The notes: generated by a model not told the origin, from the sequence alone. A stretch of 64,000 nucleotides of DNA from Xylophilus sp. Leaf220 (GCF_001421705.1 NZ_LMKO01000002.1:165628-229627), one strand, 5' to 3'. Positions 26,313 through 36,196 are shown, counted from the first letter of the stretch. Numbers and translations are program-made.

Positions 26313-27146
26313 TCACCCCGCCGGGGGCGGCGTGCCGCCCTCGCGCTGCGGCCAGGGCAGCAAGGCCTTGGCCGCGTCGATGCGCAGCGGCAGGGGCACG
26401 GTCGCGTCGTTCATCACCTGCAGCAGGAATTGGCGGGGGTCCTGCGCAGCCGGGGCGCCGGCTGCCGGCTGCTGCAGCGCGTGCGGGGCCGGTGTCGGCA
26501 ATGCGGCCGGTGGCGGCGGCATCGGTGCCGGCATCGGCAGGGGCGGTGCAGCCAGCAACTGCAGTCCTGCATCGAACGCGGCCCGCTTCGTCGGCGCCAG
26601 CGCACGCAGCAGCGTCGCCTGGCCGTCTTCGCTGGGCGGAATGTCCAGCCACGGCGTGTCGGCGAAGACGGGCGCCAGGTCGGATGCGACGAAGGCCGAC
26701 CAGTTGTCGCCGTCCGCCTGCAGCGCCGGCACCGGCGCGGCATGCCTGCCGGGGTGGGCGGCATCGGCCGTCGGCAGCAGGCGCAGCCGGCTGCGGGTGA
26801 CCTCGGGCAGGAAGCGCCGGCGCAGACCCTCCAGGAACGCGTGGGCCTCGGCCACCGCCACCGGCTCCGTCAGCGAGAACCAGAGCTGCAGCCCGTCGGT
26901 GCCCGACACCGCGATCGCCGGCGCCGGCAACTCCAGCTCGGCCTGCACGCCCTGCCACACCGCGCCGAGCAGCCTCCAGCTCGGCGGGCGGGCCAGTTCC
27001 ATCACCATGCAGCGGACGCGGCCGTCGGCATCGAAGAACGGCGAAGCGGGAGGCGACCCGGCAGGCGCCCCGCCGTCGGCCGCCGGCTCCGGTCGCGCCG
27101 ACAGGGGCAGGTAGAGGCGGCGGATTTCGGATTGCAGGGGTGTCAT
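26313..27146 (-). CDS. Conserved hypothetical protein
   Basis: 277-residue protein I cannot name. The N-terminal 190 residues look folded: EIRRLYLPLSARPE, a variable insert, RVRCMVMELARPPSWRLLGAVW, AIAVSGTDGLQLWFSLTEPV and AFLEGLRRRFLPEV. A proline/alanine-rich linker (about 205-240) and a short C-terminal helix, RQFLLQVMNDATVPLPLRIDAAKALLPW, follow. The last motif recalls short segments found in small terminase-like phage proteins, but I do not infer a phage origin. It lies between bactofilin and glycerophosphodiesterase genes on the same strand. Starting ATG chosen for the folded N-terminus. Confidence 0.65.
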   Translation of the reverse strand: MTPLQSEIRRLYLPLSARPEPAADGGAPAGSPPASPFFDADGRVRCMVMELARPPSWRLLGAVWQGVQAELELPAPAIAVSGTDGLQLWFSLTEPVAVAEAHAFLEGLRRRFLPEVTRSRLRLLPTADAAHPGRHAAPVPALQADGDNWSAFVASDLAPVFADTPWLDIPPSEDGQATLLRALAPTKRAAFDAGLQLLAAPPLPMPAPMPPPPAALPTPAPHALQQPAAGAPAAQDPRQFLLQVMNDATVPLPLRIDAAKALLPWPQREGGTPPPAG

Positions 27147-27219
27147 GGGATGGGGCGGAGGCGGCGGGGCTGCGACTCTACCCGGCGGCAGGCAGGCGTT
27201 CGTTCCGGCATGCCTGCGG

Positions 27220-28413
27220 TCAACCCCGCCGCGCGGCCGAAAATGCCGCGATCGCCGCCCGGCCCACCGCCGGGTCGTCGGTGAAGAAGCCGTCGACGCC
27301 GGCGCGCAGGTAGGCGTCGATCTCGCCGGCGCTGTCGCCGCGCACGGTGCCGTCGGCCGCCGGCGCGCGCTGGTAGCCGGCGGGCAGGAAGCCGTTCTCG
27401 GGCCGCAGCGTCCAGATGTGCACCGCGAGACCCGCGGCATGCGCGTCGGCCACCAGTGGCGTGGGCGGGCCCACGCGGCCGGCCTGCACCGGGGCGACCA
27501 GCGTCTTGTAGGGTGCCACCACGTCGGCATACCGCCGCATCGCGCGCAGGGCCTCGGGCGTCAGCAGGTCGGCGTAGCGCCGCGTCTCGGCGGTGCCGCG
27601 GGCAACGAAGTCGTAGGGCCGGCCGCTGGCGCCGACCAGCTGCACAAGGCGCACCGGGGTCATGCTGCGCAGCTGCTGCAGGTTGGCCACCTCGAACGAC
27701 TGCACGAAGACCAGCGCGTCGCGGTGGTTCAGCCCGTTCTTCTCCAGCAGCGCGACCAGCGGGGCTTCCAGCGGCTGGCCGATCGACCGGAAGTACGTCG
27801 GGTGCTTGGTCTCGGGGTACACGCCGATGGTGCGGCCGCGCTGCCGCGATTCGGTGCGGGCCAGGTCGATCACCTGCTGCAGCGTGGGGATGGAGAACTG
27901 CCCGTCGTAGCGGGCATTGGCCGGTCGCAGCGCCGGGATGCGCTCCCGCGCGCGCAGCGTCTGCAGCTCGGCCAGGGTGAAGTCTTCGGTGAACCAGCCG
28001 GTGATCGCGGTGCCGTCGATCGTCCTGGTGGTCTTGCGCGCCGCGAAATCCGGGCGGTCGGCGACGTCGGTGGTCGCTTCCTTCACCGAGCCGTCGGGGT
28101 TCAGGAGGGCGATCGCGTTCTCGTGCCGCACCACCAGCACGCCGTCGCGGGTGATGACGACATCGGGCTCGATGATGTCGGCACCGTCGGCGATGGCCTG
28201 GGCGTAGGCGGCCAGGGTGTGCTCGGGCCGCAGGGCCGAAGCGCCGCGGTGGCCGATCAGCACGGGTGCCGGCGGCCAGCCGCTGCCGCCGCTGCGCTCC
28301 CACGGCAGGGCGGTCGCGGCCGAAGGTGCCAGGCCGGTGCAGCCGGTGCCGGCGAGGGCGGCCGCGCCGGCCAGCAGGGTGCGGCGGGTGAGGGTGTCGG
28401 ATGCGTGCGGCAT
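27220..28413 (-). CDS. Glycerophosphodiester phosphodiesterase, exported
   Basis: 397-residue GlpQ-like enzyme that cuts glycerophosphodiesters to glycerol-3-phosphate and an alcohol. The N-terminus TRRTLLAGAAALAGTGC combines a twin-arginine-like motif with a lipobox cysteine, so it is probably a membrane-anchored lipoprotein facing the periplasm. The catalytic HRGAS and EPDVVITRDGVLVVRHE motifs are present (His, Glu, Asp). IWTLRPENG and GVDGFFTDDP close the barrel. The length suits periplasmic GlpQ rather than the short cytoplasmic UgpQ. No glycerol-3-phosphate transporter is adjacent. Confidence 0.92.
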   Translation of the reverse strand: MPHASDTLTRRTLLAGAAALAGTGCTGLAPSAATALPWERSGGSGWPPAPVLIGHRGASALRPEHTLAAYAQAIADGADIIEPDVVITRDGVLVVRHENAIALLNPDGSVKEATTDVADRPDFAARKTTRTIDGTAITGWFTEDFTLAELQTLRARERIPALRPANARYDGQFSIPTLQQVIDLARTESRQRGRTIGVYPETKHPTYFRSIGQPLEAPLVALLEKNGLNHRDALVFVQSFEVANLQQLRSMTPVRLVQLVGASGRPYDFVARGTAETRRYADLLTPEALRAMRRYADVVAPYKTLVAPVQAGRVGPPTPLVADAHAAGLAVHIWTLRPENGFLPAGYQRAPAADGTVRGDSAGEIDAYLRAGVDGFFTDDPAVGRAAIAAFSAARRG

Positions 28414-28530
28414 GGCGTGTCTCTTTCTCTGCGGATGGACGAAAGGGCCATGCTAGGCGAGCGCCGTGTCGTCCGGCTGACAGCCGCGGGGCAGCGTATG
28501 CCGGCTGCGCGCTCCCGCAAAACGAACGGC

Positions 28531-28584
28531 GCTACAAAATAGATAGCTGCATGCCGGCCTGGATCGCCGGCCCCAGCCTCTTTT
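28531..28584 (+). repeat. GCTA-stem repeat
   Basis: GCTAC-N7-ATAGC (28531-28547), then a GCCGG..CCGGC stem and CCTCTTTTC. It lies downstream of the EAL gene on the opposite strand and upstream of glpQ. Confidence 0.65.
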
Positions 28585-28647
28585 CGCCATCGAAACGCTG
28601 CCTGCGATCGGCCGGTGCACAACCGCCACCCGGCACGGCCGCGGCCG

Positions 28648-30441
28648 CTACGCCTCCAGGGCCACGCTCGCGTTCCACTGCTGCACGAAGGGCAGCACCG
28701 CGTCTGCGGCGACGGGGCGGCAGAGGTAGTAGCCCTGCATCTCGTCGCAGCCCATCGCCACCAGCTGGTCGAAGACCTCCGCCGTCTCCACGCCCTCGGC
28801 CAGCAGCCGGTAGCCCAGCGCCTGGCCGATGGCGATCACCGCCTTCAGCACGGCCAGGGCGCGGACATCGATGGCGATCGGGTCGATCAGGGAGCGGTCG
28901 AGCTTCAGCAGGCCGGCCGGCATGCTGTGCAGGCAGGCCAGGTTGCAGTAGCCGACGCCGAAATCGTCCAGCGCCACCTCCACGCCGAGCGTGCGGGCAC
29001 GCTTGAGGGCCTGCACCGTGGCGCTGCCGGTCAGTACCGCGTTCTCGGTGCATTCGATCTGCAGCCGGGCGGGGTCGATGCCGTGCAGTGCGCAGGCGTT
29101 GGCCAGCATCCGCAGGAAACCGGGATGTTCCAGGTTGCGGGCCGACACGTTGACCGCCATGCCGAGCGCCGGGCCGCCCTCCGCGTCCCAGCGGGCCAGC
29201 TGCGCCAGCGCGGTGTGCAGCACCCATTCGGTCAGCAGGTGGATCAGCGCGGTGCCCTCCACCATCGGGATGAACTCGAAGGGCGACACCAGGCCGAAGC
29301 TGCGGTGGTTCCAGCGGATCAGCGCCTCCACCCCGGTGTAGCGCAGGCTGGCGGTGTCGAGCTTGGGCTGGTAGACCAGGAAGAACTCGCCCTCGCCCAT
29401 CGCGCGCTGCAGGTCGCGCAGCAGGCCGTAGGAGCGGCGGTAGCGCTCGTCGACGTCGGCCTCGTAGAAGACCAGCTTGCGGCCCTGGAGCTGCGTCTCG
29501 TGCAGGGCCGAACTGGCCTTGCGCGCCACGTCCTGCACCTCGTCGGGCGTCAGGCAGAAGCGCACCAGCCCGGCGCGCGGCTGCAGCTCCAGCAGCGCCA
29601 CGTCGCCCGGCACCGGCATCACCGCCTGCGCCATCAGGCGCTCGACGAAGGCCGACTGCCAGGCGCGGTCGGAACCTTCCAGGAAGAAGGCGAAGCGCGC
29701 CATGCCCACGTGGTAGAGCGGCGAATGGGCGGCCACCTCGGCACGCAGCATCCGGGCCGCGCTACGCATGCGCTGCTCCAGCGGGCCGTTGTTCACCGCG
29801 CGCGAGGCGTCGCGCAGCGCGTCGTAGGCGACGAACTCGGCCATCACCAGCGTGCGCTCCGCGCCCGGCGTGGCCAGGCACATGTCCTGCAGGTCGTCGT
29901 CGAAGCGGGCGCGGTTGGGCAGGTGGGTGGTGTCGTCGACCCGGCCGGCCATCCGCGCCAGGTCGATCTGCGCCATCGCCAGGGCCGCCAGGTCCTGCAG
30001 CTGCGCGCACTGCGCCGCACTGAAGCTGCGGGGCACCCGGTCGATTACGCAGAGGCTGCCGAGCGCGTGGCCCGAGGGCAGCACCAGCGGCGCGCCGGCG
30101 TAGAAGCGGATGCCGGGTTCGCCCACCACCAGCGCGTTGTCGCGGAAGCGGGGGTCCAGCAGCGCGTCCTCCACCACCATCACGCCCGGCCGGGTCATCG
30201 CCACCGAGCAGAAGGAATCGCCGCGCGTGGTCTCCTGCACCGCCAGGCCCACCCGCGACTTGAACCACTGGCGCTCGCTGTCGACCAGTGTCACCAGGGC
30301 GATCGGCACGCCGAACAGATCGGTGGCCAGGCGGGTGATGCGGTCGAATCCCTCGCTGGCGGGCGTGTCGAGCAGCCCGGTGCTCTGCAGGGCTTCCAGC
30401 CGCGCCTCTTCCTGCAATCGATCGTCCACCCACCACACCAT
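28648..30441 (-). CDS. Cyclic-di-GMP phosphodiesterase, GAF-degenerate GGDEF-EAL
   Basis: 597-residue regulator. An N-terminal GAF domain (about residues 20-165) is followed by a degenerate GGDEF-like domain without a GGDEF motif (about 170-320) and an EAL domain (about 340-590). EAL catalytic motifs appear intact: GVEALIRW, NVSARNL, IECTENA, ALDDFGVGY, LKLDRS and LAEGVETAE. It should therefore hydrolyse cyclic-di-GMP, with the GAF domain sensing a small ligand. With the cyclase at 18564 it could set local cyclic-di-GMP levels. An AAGGA site 7 bp from the ATG at 30441 supports this start. Confidence 0.9.
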   Translation of the reverse strand: MVWWVDDRLQEEARLEALQSTGLLDTPASEGFDRITRLATDLFGVPIALVTLVDSERQWFKSRVGLAVQETTRGDSFCSVAMTRPGVMVVEDALLDPRFRDNALVVGEPGIRFYAGAPLVLPSGHALGSLCVIDRVPRSFSAAQCAQLQDLAALAMAQIDLARMAGRVDDTTHLPNRARFDDDLQDMCLATPGAERTLVMAEFVAYDALRDASRAVNNGPLEQRMRSAARMLRAEVAAHSPLYHVGMARFAFFLEGSDRAWQSAFVERLMAQAVMPVPGDVALLELQPRAGLVRFCLTPDEVQDVARKASSALHETQLQGRKLVFYEADVDERYRRSYGLLRDLQRAMGEGEFFLVYQPKLDTASLRYTGVEALIRWNHRSFGLVSPFEFIPMVEGTALIHLLTEWVLHTALAQLARWDAEGGPALGMAVNVSARNLEHPGFLRMLANACALHGIDPARLQIECTENAVLTGSATVQALKRARTLGVEVALDDFGVGYCNLACLHSMPAGLLKLDRSLIDPIAIDVRALAVLKAVIAIGQALGYRLLAEGVETAEVFDQLVAMGCDEMQGYYLCRPVAADAVLPFVQQWNASVALEA

Positions 30442-30587
30442 GGCCCAGTCCTTCCTTGGCCCCACCGCCGCGGCGCACCGGTCCGGTGGTGCGGCGCACC
30501 GACGGTCGGGCTGTTGCAAAGTGTAGCGCCAGCCCTCAATACCCGGGTGCTATAGGGCCGCAACCGGGGCGACCTCCGCCGCCTGCG

Positions 30588-31685
30588 CTATTTCTTGCGC
30601 AGCGACAGCCAGGCCGCCACCACGGTGAAGCTGGCGACGATGCCCACCACGATCCAGAAGCCGTGCGGATGCTCGGCCAGCGGGATGCCTCCCACGTTCA
30701 TGCCGAACAGGCCCGCCAGGATGTTGATCGGCAGCGCAAGCACCGTCACCACCGTCAGCACGAACAGGCTGCGGTTGTTGTCCTCGTTGACGTTGGCGGC
30801 GATCTCTTCCTGCAGCAGCTTGATGCGCTCCTGCAGCGAGGACATGTCGTGCAGCACCACCGAGAACTCCTCGCTCGATTCGCGCAGCGACTGCACGCCT
30901 TCGTCGTCCATCCAGTCGGGCGGATGCTGCAGCAGCCGGAACAGCGCCGCCGGCTCGGGCGCCAGCAGCCGCTGCAGCCGCACCAGCAGCCGGCGCAGGG
31001 TGCCGAGCCGCGCCCGCTTGTGCACCGGCCGCCCGGCCAGCAGCTCGTCCTCGACCTGGTCCACCCGCCGGGTCACGCCGCGCACGATCTCCACCAGCAC
31101 GTCGGCCTGCGCCCGCAGCAGCCGCTCCAGCAGCTCGATGCTCGACTCCAGCGCCTGGCCGCGCTTGCAGGCGATGCGCAGCTGGTCCACCGCCCGCAGC
31201 GGGCGGTGCCGCGCGGTCACCACCAGGTGCCGGTCGACGCTGACCCACAGCGTGGAGATGTCGGAGGGCTCGAACGCGAAGTCGAAATGCACGTCGTTGA
31301 CCACCGCCACCAGCGACTGCTCGGCCCGCTCGATCCGGGTCGACTGCAGGCCGTCGTGCAGCGTCTCGAAGAAGGTGTCCTGCAGCCCCGCATGCCGCTG
31401 CAGCCAGCGCTCGGCCGACGCATGGGCCAGGTTGAAGTGCAGCCAGACGAAGTGGCCGTCGCCCTCGCCAGCCGCTGCGGCCGGGCTGCCGCCGGCCCCG
31501 TCGGGCGCCGCATCCGCAGCAGCGGCCGCACGGCCGGCGAGCCACTGCGCCGCCGCGGCCGAATCGATCTCCACCGCCGCCAGGCCGGGCGCGAAGCGGT
31601 ACCCGCAGATCAGCCCGGCACTGTCCGCGCCGTAGACGGGGGCCGAAGGGTCGACAGGAGGGGAAGGAGGCGGGACGGCGGGCAC
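30588..31685 (-). CDS. CorA/ZntB family divalent-metal transporter
   Basis: 365-residue CorA-superfamily transporter. A cytoplasmic alpha/beta domain and long helices lead to two C-terminal membrane helices, the first ending in the signature GMNVGG (here IPLAEHPHGFW follows instead of the MPEL of magnesium CorA). This places it nearer ZntB-type zinc transporters. Start is a GTG, giving a proline-rich N-terminus. It follows the dehydrogenase genes on the same strand with a 90-bp gap, so read-through from that operon is possible, but no functional link is obvious. Confidence 0.88.
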   Translation of the reverse strand: MPAVPPPSPPVDPSAPVYGADSAGLICGYRFAPGLAAVEIDSAAAAQWLAGRAAAAADAAPDGAGGSPAAAAGEGDGHFVWLHFNLAHASAERWLQRHAGLQDTFFETLHDGLQSTRIERAEQSLVAVVNDVHFDFAFEPSDISTLWVSVDRHLVVTARHRPLRAVDQLRIACKRGQALESSIELLERLLRAQADVLVEIVRGVTRRVDQVEDELLAGRPVHKRARLGTLRRLLVRLQRLLAPEPAALFRLLQHPPDWMDDEGVQSLRESSEEFSVVLHDMSSLQERIKLLQEEIAANVNEDNNRSLFVLTVVTVLALPINILAGLFGMNVGGIPLAEHPHGFWIVVGIVASFTVVAAWLSLRKK

Positions 31686-31775
31686 GGCGGCAGGGCAGGG
31701 CAGCCGCGCATCGTGCGACAGGGGGATGACGGGGATGTGACAGCGCAGGCCGGGGCACGGCCGGGGGGCCGACCG

Positions 31776-34700
31776 TCAGCGGTGCGCCGGCTCCGCCCGC
31801 AGCCGCGCAGCGGTGCTCTCCAGGCCCTCCCACGCGGGCTTGCCCGGTGCGAAGCGCTGGCGCATGTAGCCCGCCAGCTCGGCGATCTGGCGGTCGTTGA
31901 GCGCGTCGCGGAAGGGGGCCATGAAGCCGACGTCCTTCGTCGCGGGTCGCTGCACGCCGTCGAGGATGGTGCGCAGCAGGTTCTCGGGGCGGTCGCTGTG
32001 CAGATTGGTGTTGAGGGCCAGCGGCACGTTGGCGCCGAGCAGCTGCGGGCCGTCGCCGTCGTGGTGGCAGGCGGCGCAGGCGGCCTGGAACATGCGCTGG
32101 CCGGCACCGGGCAGCGGCGTGCGGGCGGCGGCGTCGGCGACGATCTGGCGGGCTTGCAAGACCTCCTGCGCCGGCGGTGCGGCCCGTCGCGGTGCCGCCT
32201 GCGGATCGCCGGGCCCGGACGGAGACGGCGCCGGCCGCGCCGACCCATCGGGCGCGGCATGGAAGGAGGCGAGGTAGGCCGCCATCGCGCGGATGTCGGC
32301 ATCGGGCAGCTGCTGGAGTTCGTGCACGACCGGGCCCATCGGGCCGCCGGCGGTACCATGCTCGGCGCTGTGGCCGGTGCGCAGGTAGCGGTAGAGGGCG
32401 TCGGCGCTCCAGGGCACCGGGGCCTGCGACAGCGCGGTGAGGGCGGGCGCCTCCCAGCCGTCGACCATCGCGCCGGAGAGATGGGCCTTGCCGCCCTTCT
32501 CGGCGCCCAGCGCGTTGCGCGGCGTGTGGCAGCCGCCGCAGTGGCCCAGGCCCTCGACCAGGTAGGCGCCGCGGTTCCATTCGGCCGACTGCGCCGGGTC
32601 GGCCTTGTAGGGCGTGGCGTCGTGGAACAGCGCGTTCCAGCCGGCCATCAGCGGGCGCACGCTGAACGGGAACTTCAGCTGCGCCGCGGGTGTTTCGGCC
32701 CGCACCGCCGGCTGGCTCATCAGGTACGCATAGAGCGCGGTCAGGTCCTCGTCGCTGGTCTTGGCGAAGGCGGTGTAGGGGAAAGCCGGGTACAGGTGGT
32801 GGCCGTCGCGCGAGATGCCCTCGCGCATCGCGCGCTGGAAGGCGCTGAACGACCAGGTGCCGATGCCGGTGGCCGCATCGGGCGTGAGGTTGGTGGTGTA
32901 GAGGGTGCCGAAGGGCGTGTCCATCGCCCGGCCGCCGGCATTGACCGCGCCGCCGGGCACGGTGTGGCAGACGGCGCAGTCGCCGGCGGCGGCCAGCTGC
33001 CGGCCGCGCTCGAGGGTGGCCGCGGTGTAGATCGGGGCGCTGCCGGGAGCGGCGGGCGCGACCGGGGCGATGGCGGGGCGCCAGCCGAGCAGGGCGGCGC
33101 CCAGGCCGAGGGTGCCGGCGACCAGGGCACCGCCGCGGGCCCAGGCGCTGCGGCGGCGGGGCCAGGGGGCGGTGGCGGGGAGCGGGGCGCCCTGGCCCTG
33201 GCCCCGGCCCGCTCCGGCATGCGGGAGCGGGGGCAGGTCCGCATAGTCGGCGGGCGGGTGCGTACCTGCGCCACCGCCCGCTCCCGCCTGCGGAAGCGAG
33301 CCCAGGCCCAGGCCGGCACGGATGACTTCGGGGGTGAAGGGCGGGCTGCGGAAGCGCACGCCGGTGGCGTCGAAGATCGCGTTGGCGATGGCCGCGGTGC
33401 CGGGCACCGAGGACGATTCGCCCGCACCCAGCGGCGCCTCGCCCTGGCGGGGCATGTGCACCACCTCGATCACCGGCACTTCGCGAAAGCTCAGGATCGG
33501 GTAGCTGCCCCATTCGCGGTTTTCCACGGTGCCGGGGTTCGGCGCGCTGCGCGGCGCGAAATCGACCTTCTCCTTCAGCGCGCGGCTGGTGGTCTGCAGC
33601 ACGTTGCCGTGGATCTGGTGCTCCACGCCCGCGGGGTTGACCATCATGCCGGCGTCGTGGCCCACGACCACGCGGCGCACATGCACCTCGCCGGTCCGGC
33701 GGTCCACGTCCACGTCGGCCACCCAGGCGGCCCAGGCGGCGCCGAAGCCGGGCCACTTGCTGTGGATGTAGCGGGCGTACGCGAAGCCCTGGCCGCGCAG
33801 GAAATCGCCGTCGGCGCCCTGCTGCTGCGGCACGGTGTGCGGCCGCCAGCCGGCCTTGTCGGCGGTGGCCTGCACCAGCTCCGATGCGCGCGGGTCCTGC
33901 AGGTGGCGCAGCCGGAATTCCACCGGGTCGGCGCCGGCGGCGGTCGCCAGCTCGTCGATGTAGCTTTCGTGCGCGAACGAACTGGGCAGGGCCGACACGC
34001 CGCGCAGCCACGAGGCGCGCACGATCGGCGGCATGTCGTTGACCGCCACCCGCAGGTGGTCGTAGGCGTAGGGCGGCCGGGCGGTGCGGTCGCCCATCTC
34101 GTAGGCCTGGGCCGCCGGCTCGATGGTGCGGGTGAGCAACAGGGCCAGCGTGGGCGCGCCGTTGCTCGGGTAGCTGCTCTGGAAATCGTAGGCCGCCACG
34201 CTGCCGTCGGCGTTCAGGCCGCCCTGCACCTCCATCAGCTGGGCGGCGCCCTTGGGCTCCCACTGGTGCTCCTGCTCGCGGGTCAGCTGCACCCGCACCG
34301 GGGCGTCCACCGCGCGGGAGAGCAATGCCGCGTCGGCCGCCACGTCATCGGCGCAGTTGCGGCCGTAGCAGCCGGCCGCCTCCATCCGCACCAGGTCGAT
34401 CGCCACGTCGGGCATGCCCATGAGCCGCGCCAGATCGAGCCGCAGCACGTGCGGGTTCTGGGTGCCGGCCCAGACCGCCATGCGCGGGCCGCCCGGCGCA
34501 TCGGCCTGCCAGTGGGCCACCGCGCACGACGGGCCGATGGACGCGTGCAGCTGGAACGGCCAGACGTAGGTGCGCGGCATCGGCTGCGCGGCGCCGGCCA
34601 GGGCGGCATCGACGTCGCCCTCGTCGATCAGCGGCCGGTGCGTGGCGGTGTTGGTGCGCAGGGCGTGCTCCAGGTCCGACAGGTCGGGCATGCCGGGCCA

Positions 34701-35585
34701 GGGCTTCCAGCGCACCTGCAGCTCGCGCAGCGCCTGCTCGGCCTGCTCCTCGCGCTCGGCCACGATGCCGACGAAGTCGCGCACCACCACCACCGCGCGG
34801 ATGCCCGGGATGTGGGCGATGGAGGCCTCGTCCACCGATTCGAGCGAGTTGCCGATGAAGTCGCCGTGGTCGGCGCCGGCGTACGGCGGCCGCACCACCC
34901 GGCCGTGCAGCATGCCGGGCAGGCGCATGTCGTGCACGAAGACCTGCTCGCCGGTGGCCTTGGCCGGGATGTCGAGCCGCGGCTGGCGGGTGCCGACCAG
35001 GGTGTAGTCGGCGGCGTCCTTCACCGGCGCGGCCAGGTCGAGCAGCAGCGCGGTGTGCGCGCCGGCCACCAGCTCGCCGTAGCCCAGGGCGGCGGCGGGA
35101 TCGGCCGCGAGCCGTACCGTGCCGCCGAACGTCTCCAGCGCCTCGGCGGGCACCTGCATCCGCTCGGCTGCGCGCGCCACCAGCCAGGCCCGCGCCTGCG
35201 CCGCCGCCCGCCGCAGCGGCTGGGCATGGATCTGGATCGAGGCGCTGGCGATGGTGCCGCCCTGGTTGGGCGCGCGGGTGGTGTCGCCCAGCACCATGTT
35301 CAACCGCTCCAGCGGCAGGTCCAGCTCCTCGGCGGCGATCTGCGCCAGCGCGGTGCGGATGCCGGTGCCCAGATCGACATGGCCGTTGAGCGCGGTGACG
35401 CTGCCGTCGTCCCAGACGGCGACCAGGATCTCGACGCCCTCCTGCGGATTGCCGGGCACCGCCGCGGGCTGGCCCTGCGCGGGCGGGGCGGCCGGCGGCG
35501 GATCGCGCACCACCAGCAGCACGCCCTCGGCCGCGTGGAAATCGGCCCGGGTGAGGGCGGTGTCGGCGCGGCGCGGCGCGGTCAT
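31776..35585 (-). CDS. nicB: NicB-type molybdopterin hydroxylase fused to a tri-haem cytochrome c
   Basis: 1269-residue fusion like nicotinate dehydrogenase subunit B. Residues 1 to about 740 are a xanthine-dehydrogenase-type molybdopterin domain (GHVDLGTGIRTALAQIA, EAAGCYGRNCADD, GESSSVPGTAAIANAI). About residues 800-830 form a transmembrane helix (GGALVAGTLGLGAALLGW). The C-terminal part has three CxxCH haem sites: CAVCH near 870, CGGCH near 1015 and CAACH near 1169. The expected reaction is hydroxylation of nicotinate to 6-hydroxynicotinate with electrons passed to the respiratory chain. Isoquinoline- or aldehyde-oxidising relatives share this layout, so the substrate rests on the neighbours: nicotinamidase just upstream and reductase/enamidase homologues at 44.4-49.4 kb. 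It overlaps nicA by 4 bp. Confidence 0.82.
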   Translation of the reverse strand: MTAPRRADTALTRADFHAAEGVLLVVRDPPPAAPPAQGQPAAVPGNPQEGVEILVAVWDDGSVTALNGHVDLGTGIRTALAQIAAEELDLPLERLNMVLGDTTRAPNQGGTIASASIQIHAQPLRRAAAQARAWLVARAAERMQVPAEALETFGGTVRLAADPAAALGYGELVAGAHTALLLDLAAPVKDAADYTLVGTRQPRLDIPAKATGEQVFVHDMRLPGMLHGRVVRPPYAGADHGDFIGNSLESVDEASIAHIPGIRAVVVVRDFVGIVAEREEQAEQALRELQVRWKPWPGMPDLSDLEHALRTNTATHRPLIDEGDVDAALAGAAQPMPRTYVWPFQLHASIGPSCAVAHWQADAPGGPRMAVWAGTQNPHVLRLDLARLMGMPDVAIDLVRMEAAGCYGRNCADDVAADAALLSRAVDAPVRVQLTREQEHQWEPKGAAQLMEVQGGLNADGSVAAYDFQSSYPSNGAPTLALLLTRTIEPAAQAYEMGDRTARPPYAYDHLRVAVNDMPPIVRASWLRGVSALPSSFAHESYIDELATAAGADPVEFRLRHLQDPRASELVQATADKAGWRPHTVPQQQGADGDFLRGQGFAYARYIHSKWPGFGAAWAAWVADVDVDRRTGEVHVRRVVVGHDAGMMVNPAGVEHQIHGNVLQTTSRALKEKVDFAPRSAPNPGTVENREWGSYPILSFREVPVIEVVHMPRQGEAPLGAGESSSVPGTAAIANAIFDATGVRFRSPPFTPEVIRAGLGLGSLPQAGAGGGAGTHPPADYADLPPLPHAGAGRGQGQGAPLPATAPWPRRRSAWARGGALVAGTLGLGAALLGWRPAIAPVAPAAPGSAPIYTAATLERGRQLAAAGDCAVCHTVPGGAVNAGGRAMDTPFGTLYTTNLTPDAATGIGTWSFSAFQRAMREGISRDGHHLYPAFPYTAFAKTSDEDLTALYAYLMSQPAVRAETPAAQLKFPFSVRPLMAGWNALFHDATPYKADPAQSAEWNRGAYLVEGLGHCGGCHTPRNALGAEKGGKAHLSGAMVDGWEAPALTALSQAPVPWSADALYRYLRTGHSAEHGTAGGPMGPVVHELQQLPDADIRAMAAYLASFHAAPDGSARPAPSPSGPGDPQAAPRRAAPPAQEVLQARQIVADAAARTPLPGAGQRMFQAACAACHHDGDGPQLLGANVPLALNTNLHSDRPENLLRTILDGVQRPATKDVGFMAPFRDALNDRQIAELAGYMRQRFAPGKPAWEGLESTAARLRAEPAHR

Positions 35586-36118
35586 GCGGCGGCCTGGTTC
35601 GGGGCCGCGTCGGCGTCGGCGTCGCGGGCCTGCTGCAGCAGGTCCGCCGCGCGCTGCACCGCCCGCACGATCTCGACATGGGTGCCGCAGCGGCAGAGGT
35701 TGTGCGCCAGTTCGCGGCGGATCGCGTCCTCGGTGGGATGCGGCTCGCGCGCCAGCAGGGCGGCGGCGGTCATCACCATGCCGTTGAGGCAGTAGCCGCA
35801 CTGCGCGGCCTGCGCGTCGATGAAGCCCTGCTGCACCGGGTGCGGCGCGGCACGGGTGCCCAGGCCCTCCAGCGTGGTGACGCTGCGGCCGGCCACGCCC
35901 GCCGCCGGGATCACGCAGGCCCGCGCCGCCACGCCGTCGACCCACACGGTGCAGGCACCGCACTGGCCCAGGCCGCAGCCGTACTTGGGGCCGTTGAGGC
36001 CCAGGTCGTTGCGCAGCAGGTTCAGCAGCGTGGCCTGCGCGCCCACCGCCGGTGCGACCGGCCGGCCGTTGACGACCAGGGCGACGGAGGACAGGTGGGC
36101 GGCCGGGGACGGATGCAT
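35582..36118 (-). CDS. nicA: NicA-type [2Fe-2S] subunit of molybdenum hydroxylase
   Basis: 178-residue iron-sulfur subunit with two [2Fe-2S] sites: plant-type CGLGQCGAC plus a later Cys (about residues 48-68), and the C-terminal CGYC...CRC pattern (about 100-140). It carries electrons from the molybdopterin centre to the cytochrome part of its partner. The ATG at 36118 is preferred; a TTG at 36136 would add six residues. The ATGA overlap with the large subunit indicates translational coupling. No FAD subunit is encoded, consistent with cytochrome-linked NicAB-type enzymes. Confidence 0.85.
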   Translation of the reverse strand: MHPSPAAHLSSVALVVNGRPVAPAVGAQATLLNLLRNDLGLNGPKYGCGLGQCGACTVWVDGVAARACVIPAAGVAGRSVTTLEGLGTRAAPHPVQQGFIDAQAAQCGYCLNGMVMTAAALLAREPHPTEDAIRRELAHNLCRCGTHVEIVRAVQRAADLLQQARDADADAAPNQAAA

Positions 36119-36196
36119 GCGGGACGAAAAAGGCAACTGGAACGAGGAGGGGCAGGACCTAGGCCGGCGGCAGCGCGCGCCGCACGGTCGCCGGCG

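Noticed and set aside
30456-35795. A 1779-codon open frame on the plus strand opposite the hydroxylase and CorA genes
   Set aside because: Antisense frame of a very GC-rich coding strand; composition is Arg/Ala/Gly/His-rich with no domain, and the minus strand encodes clear families.
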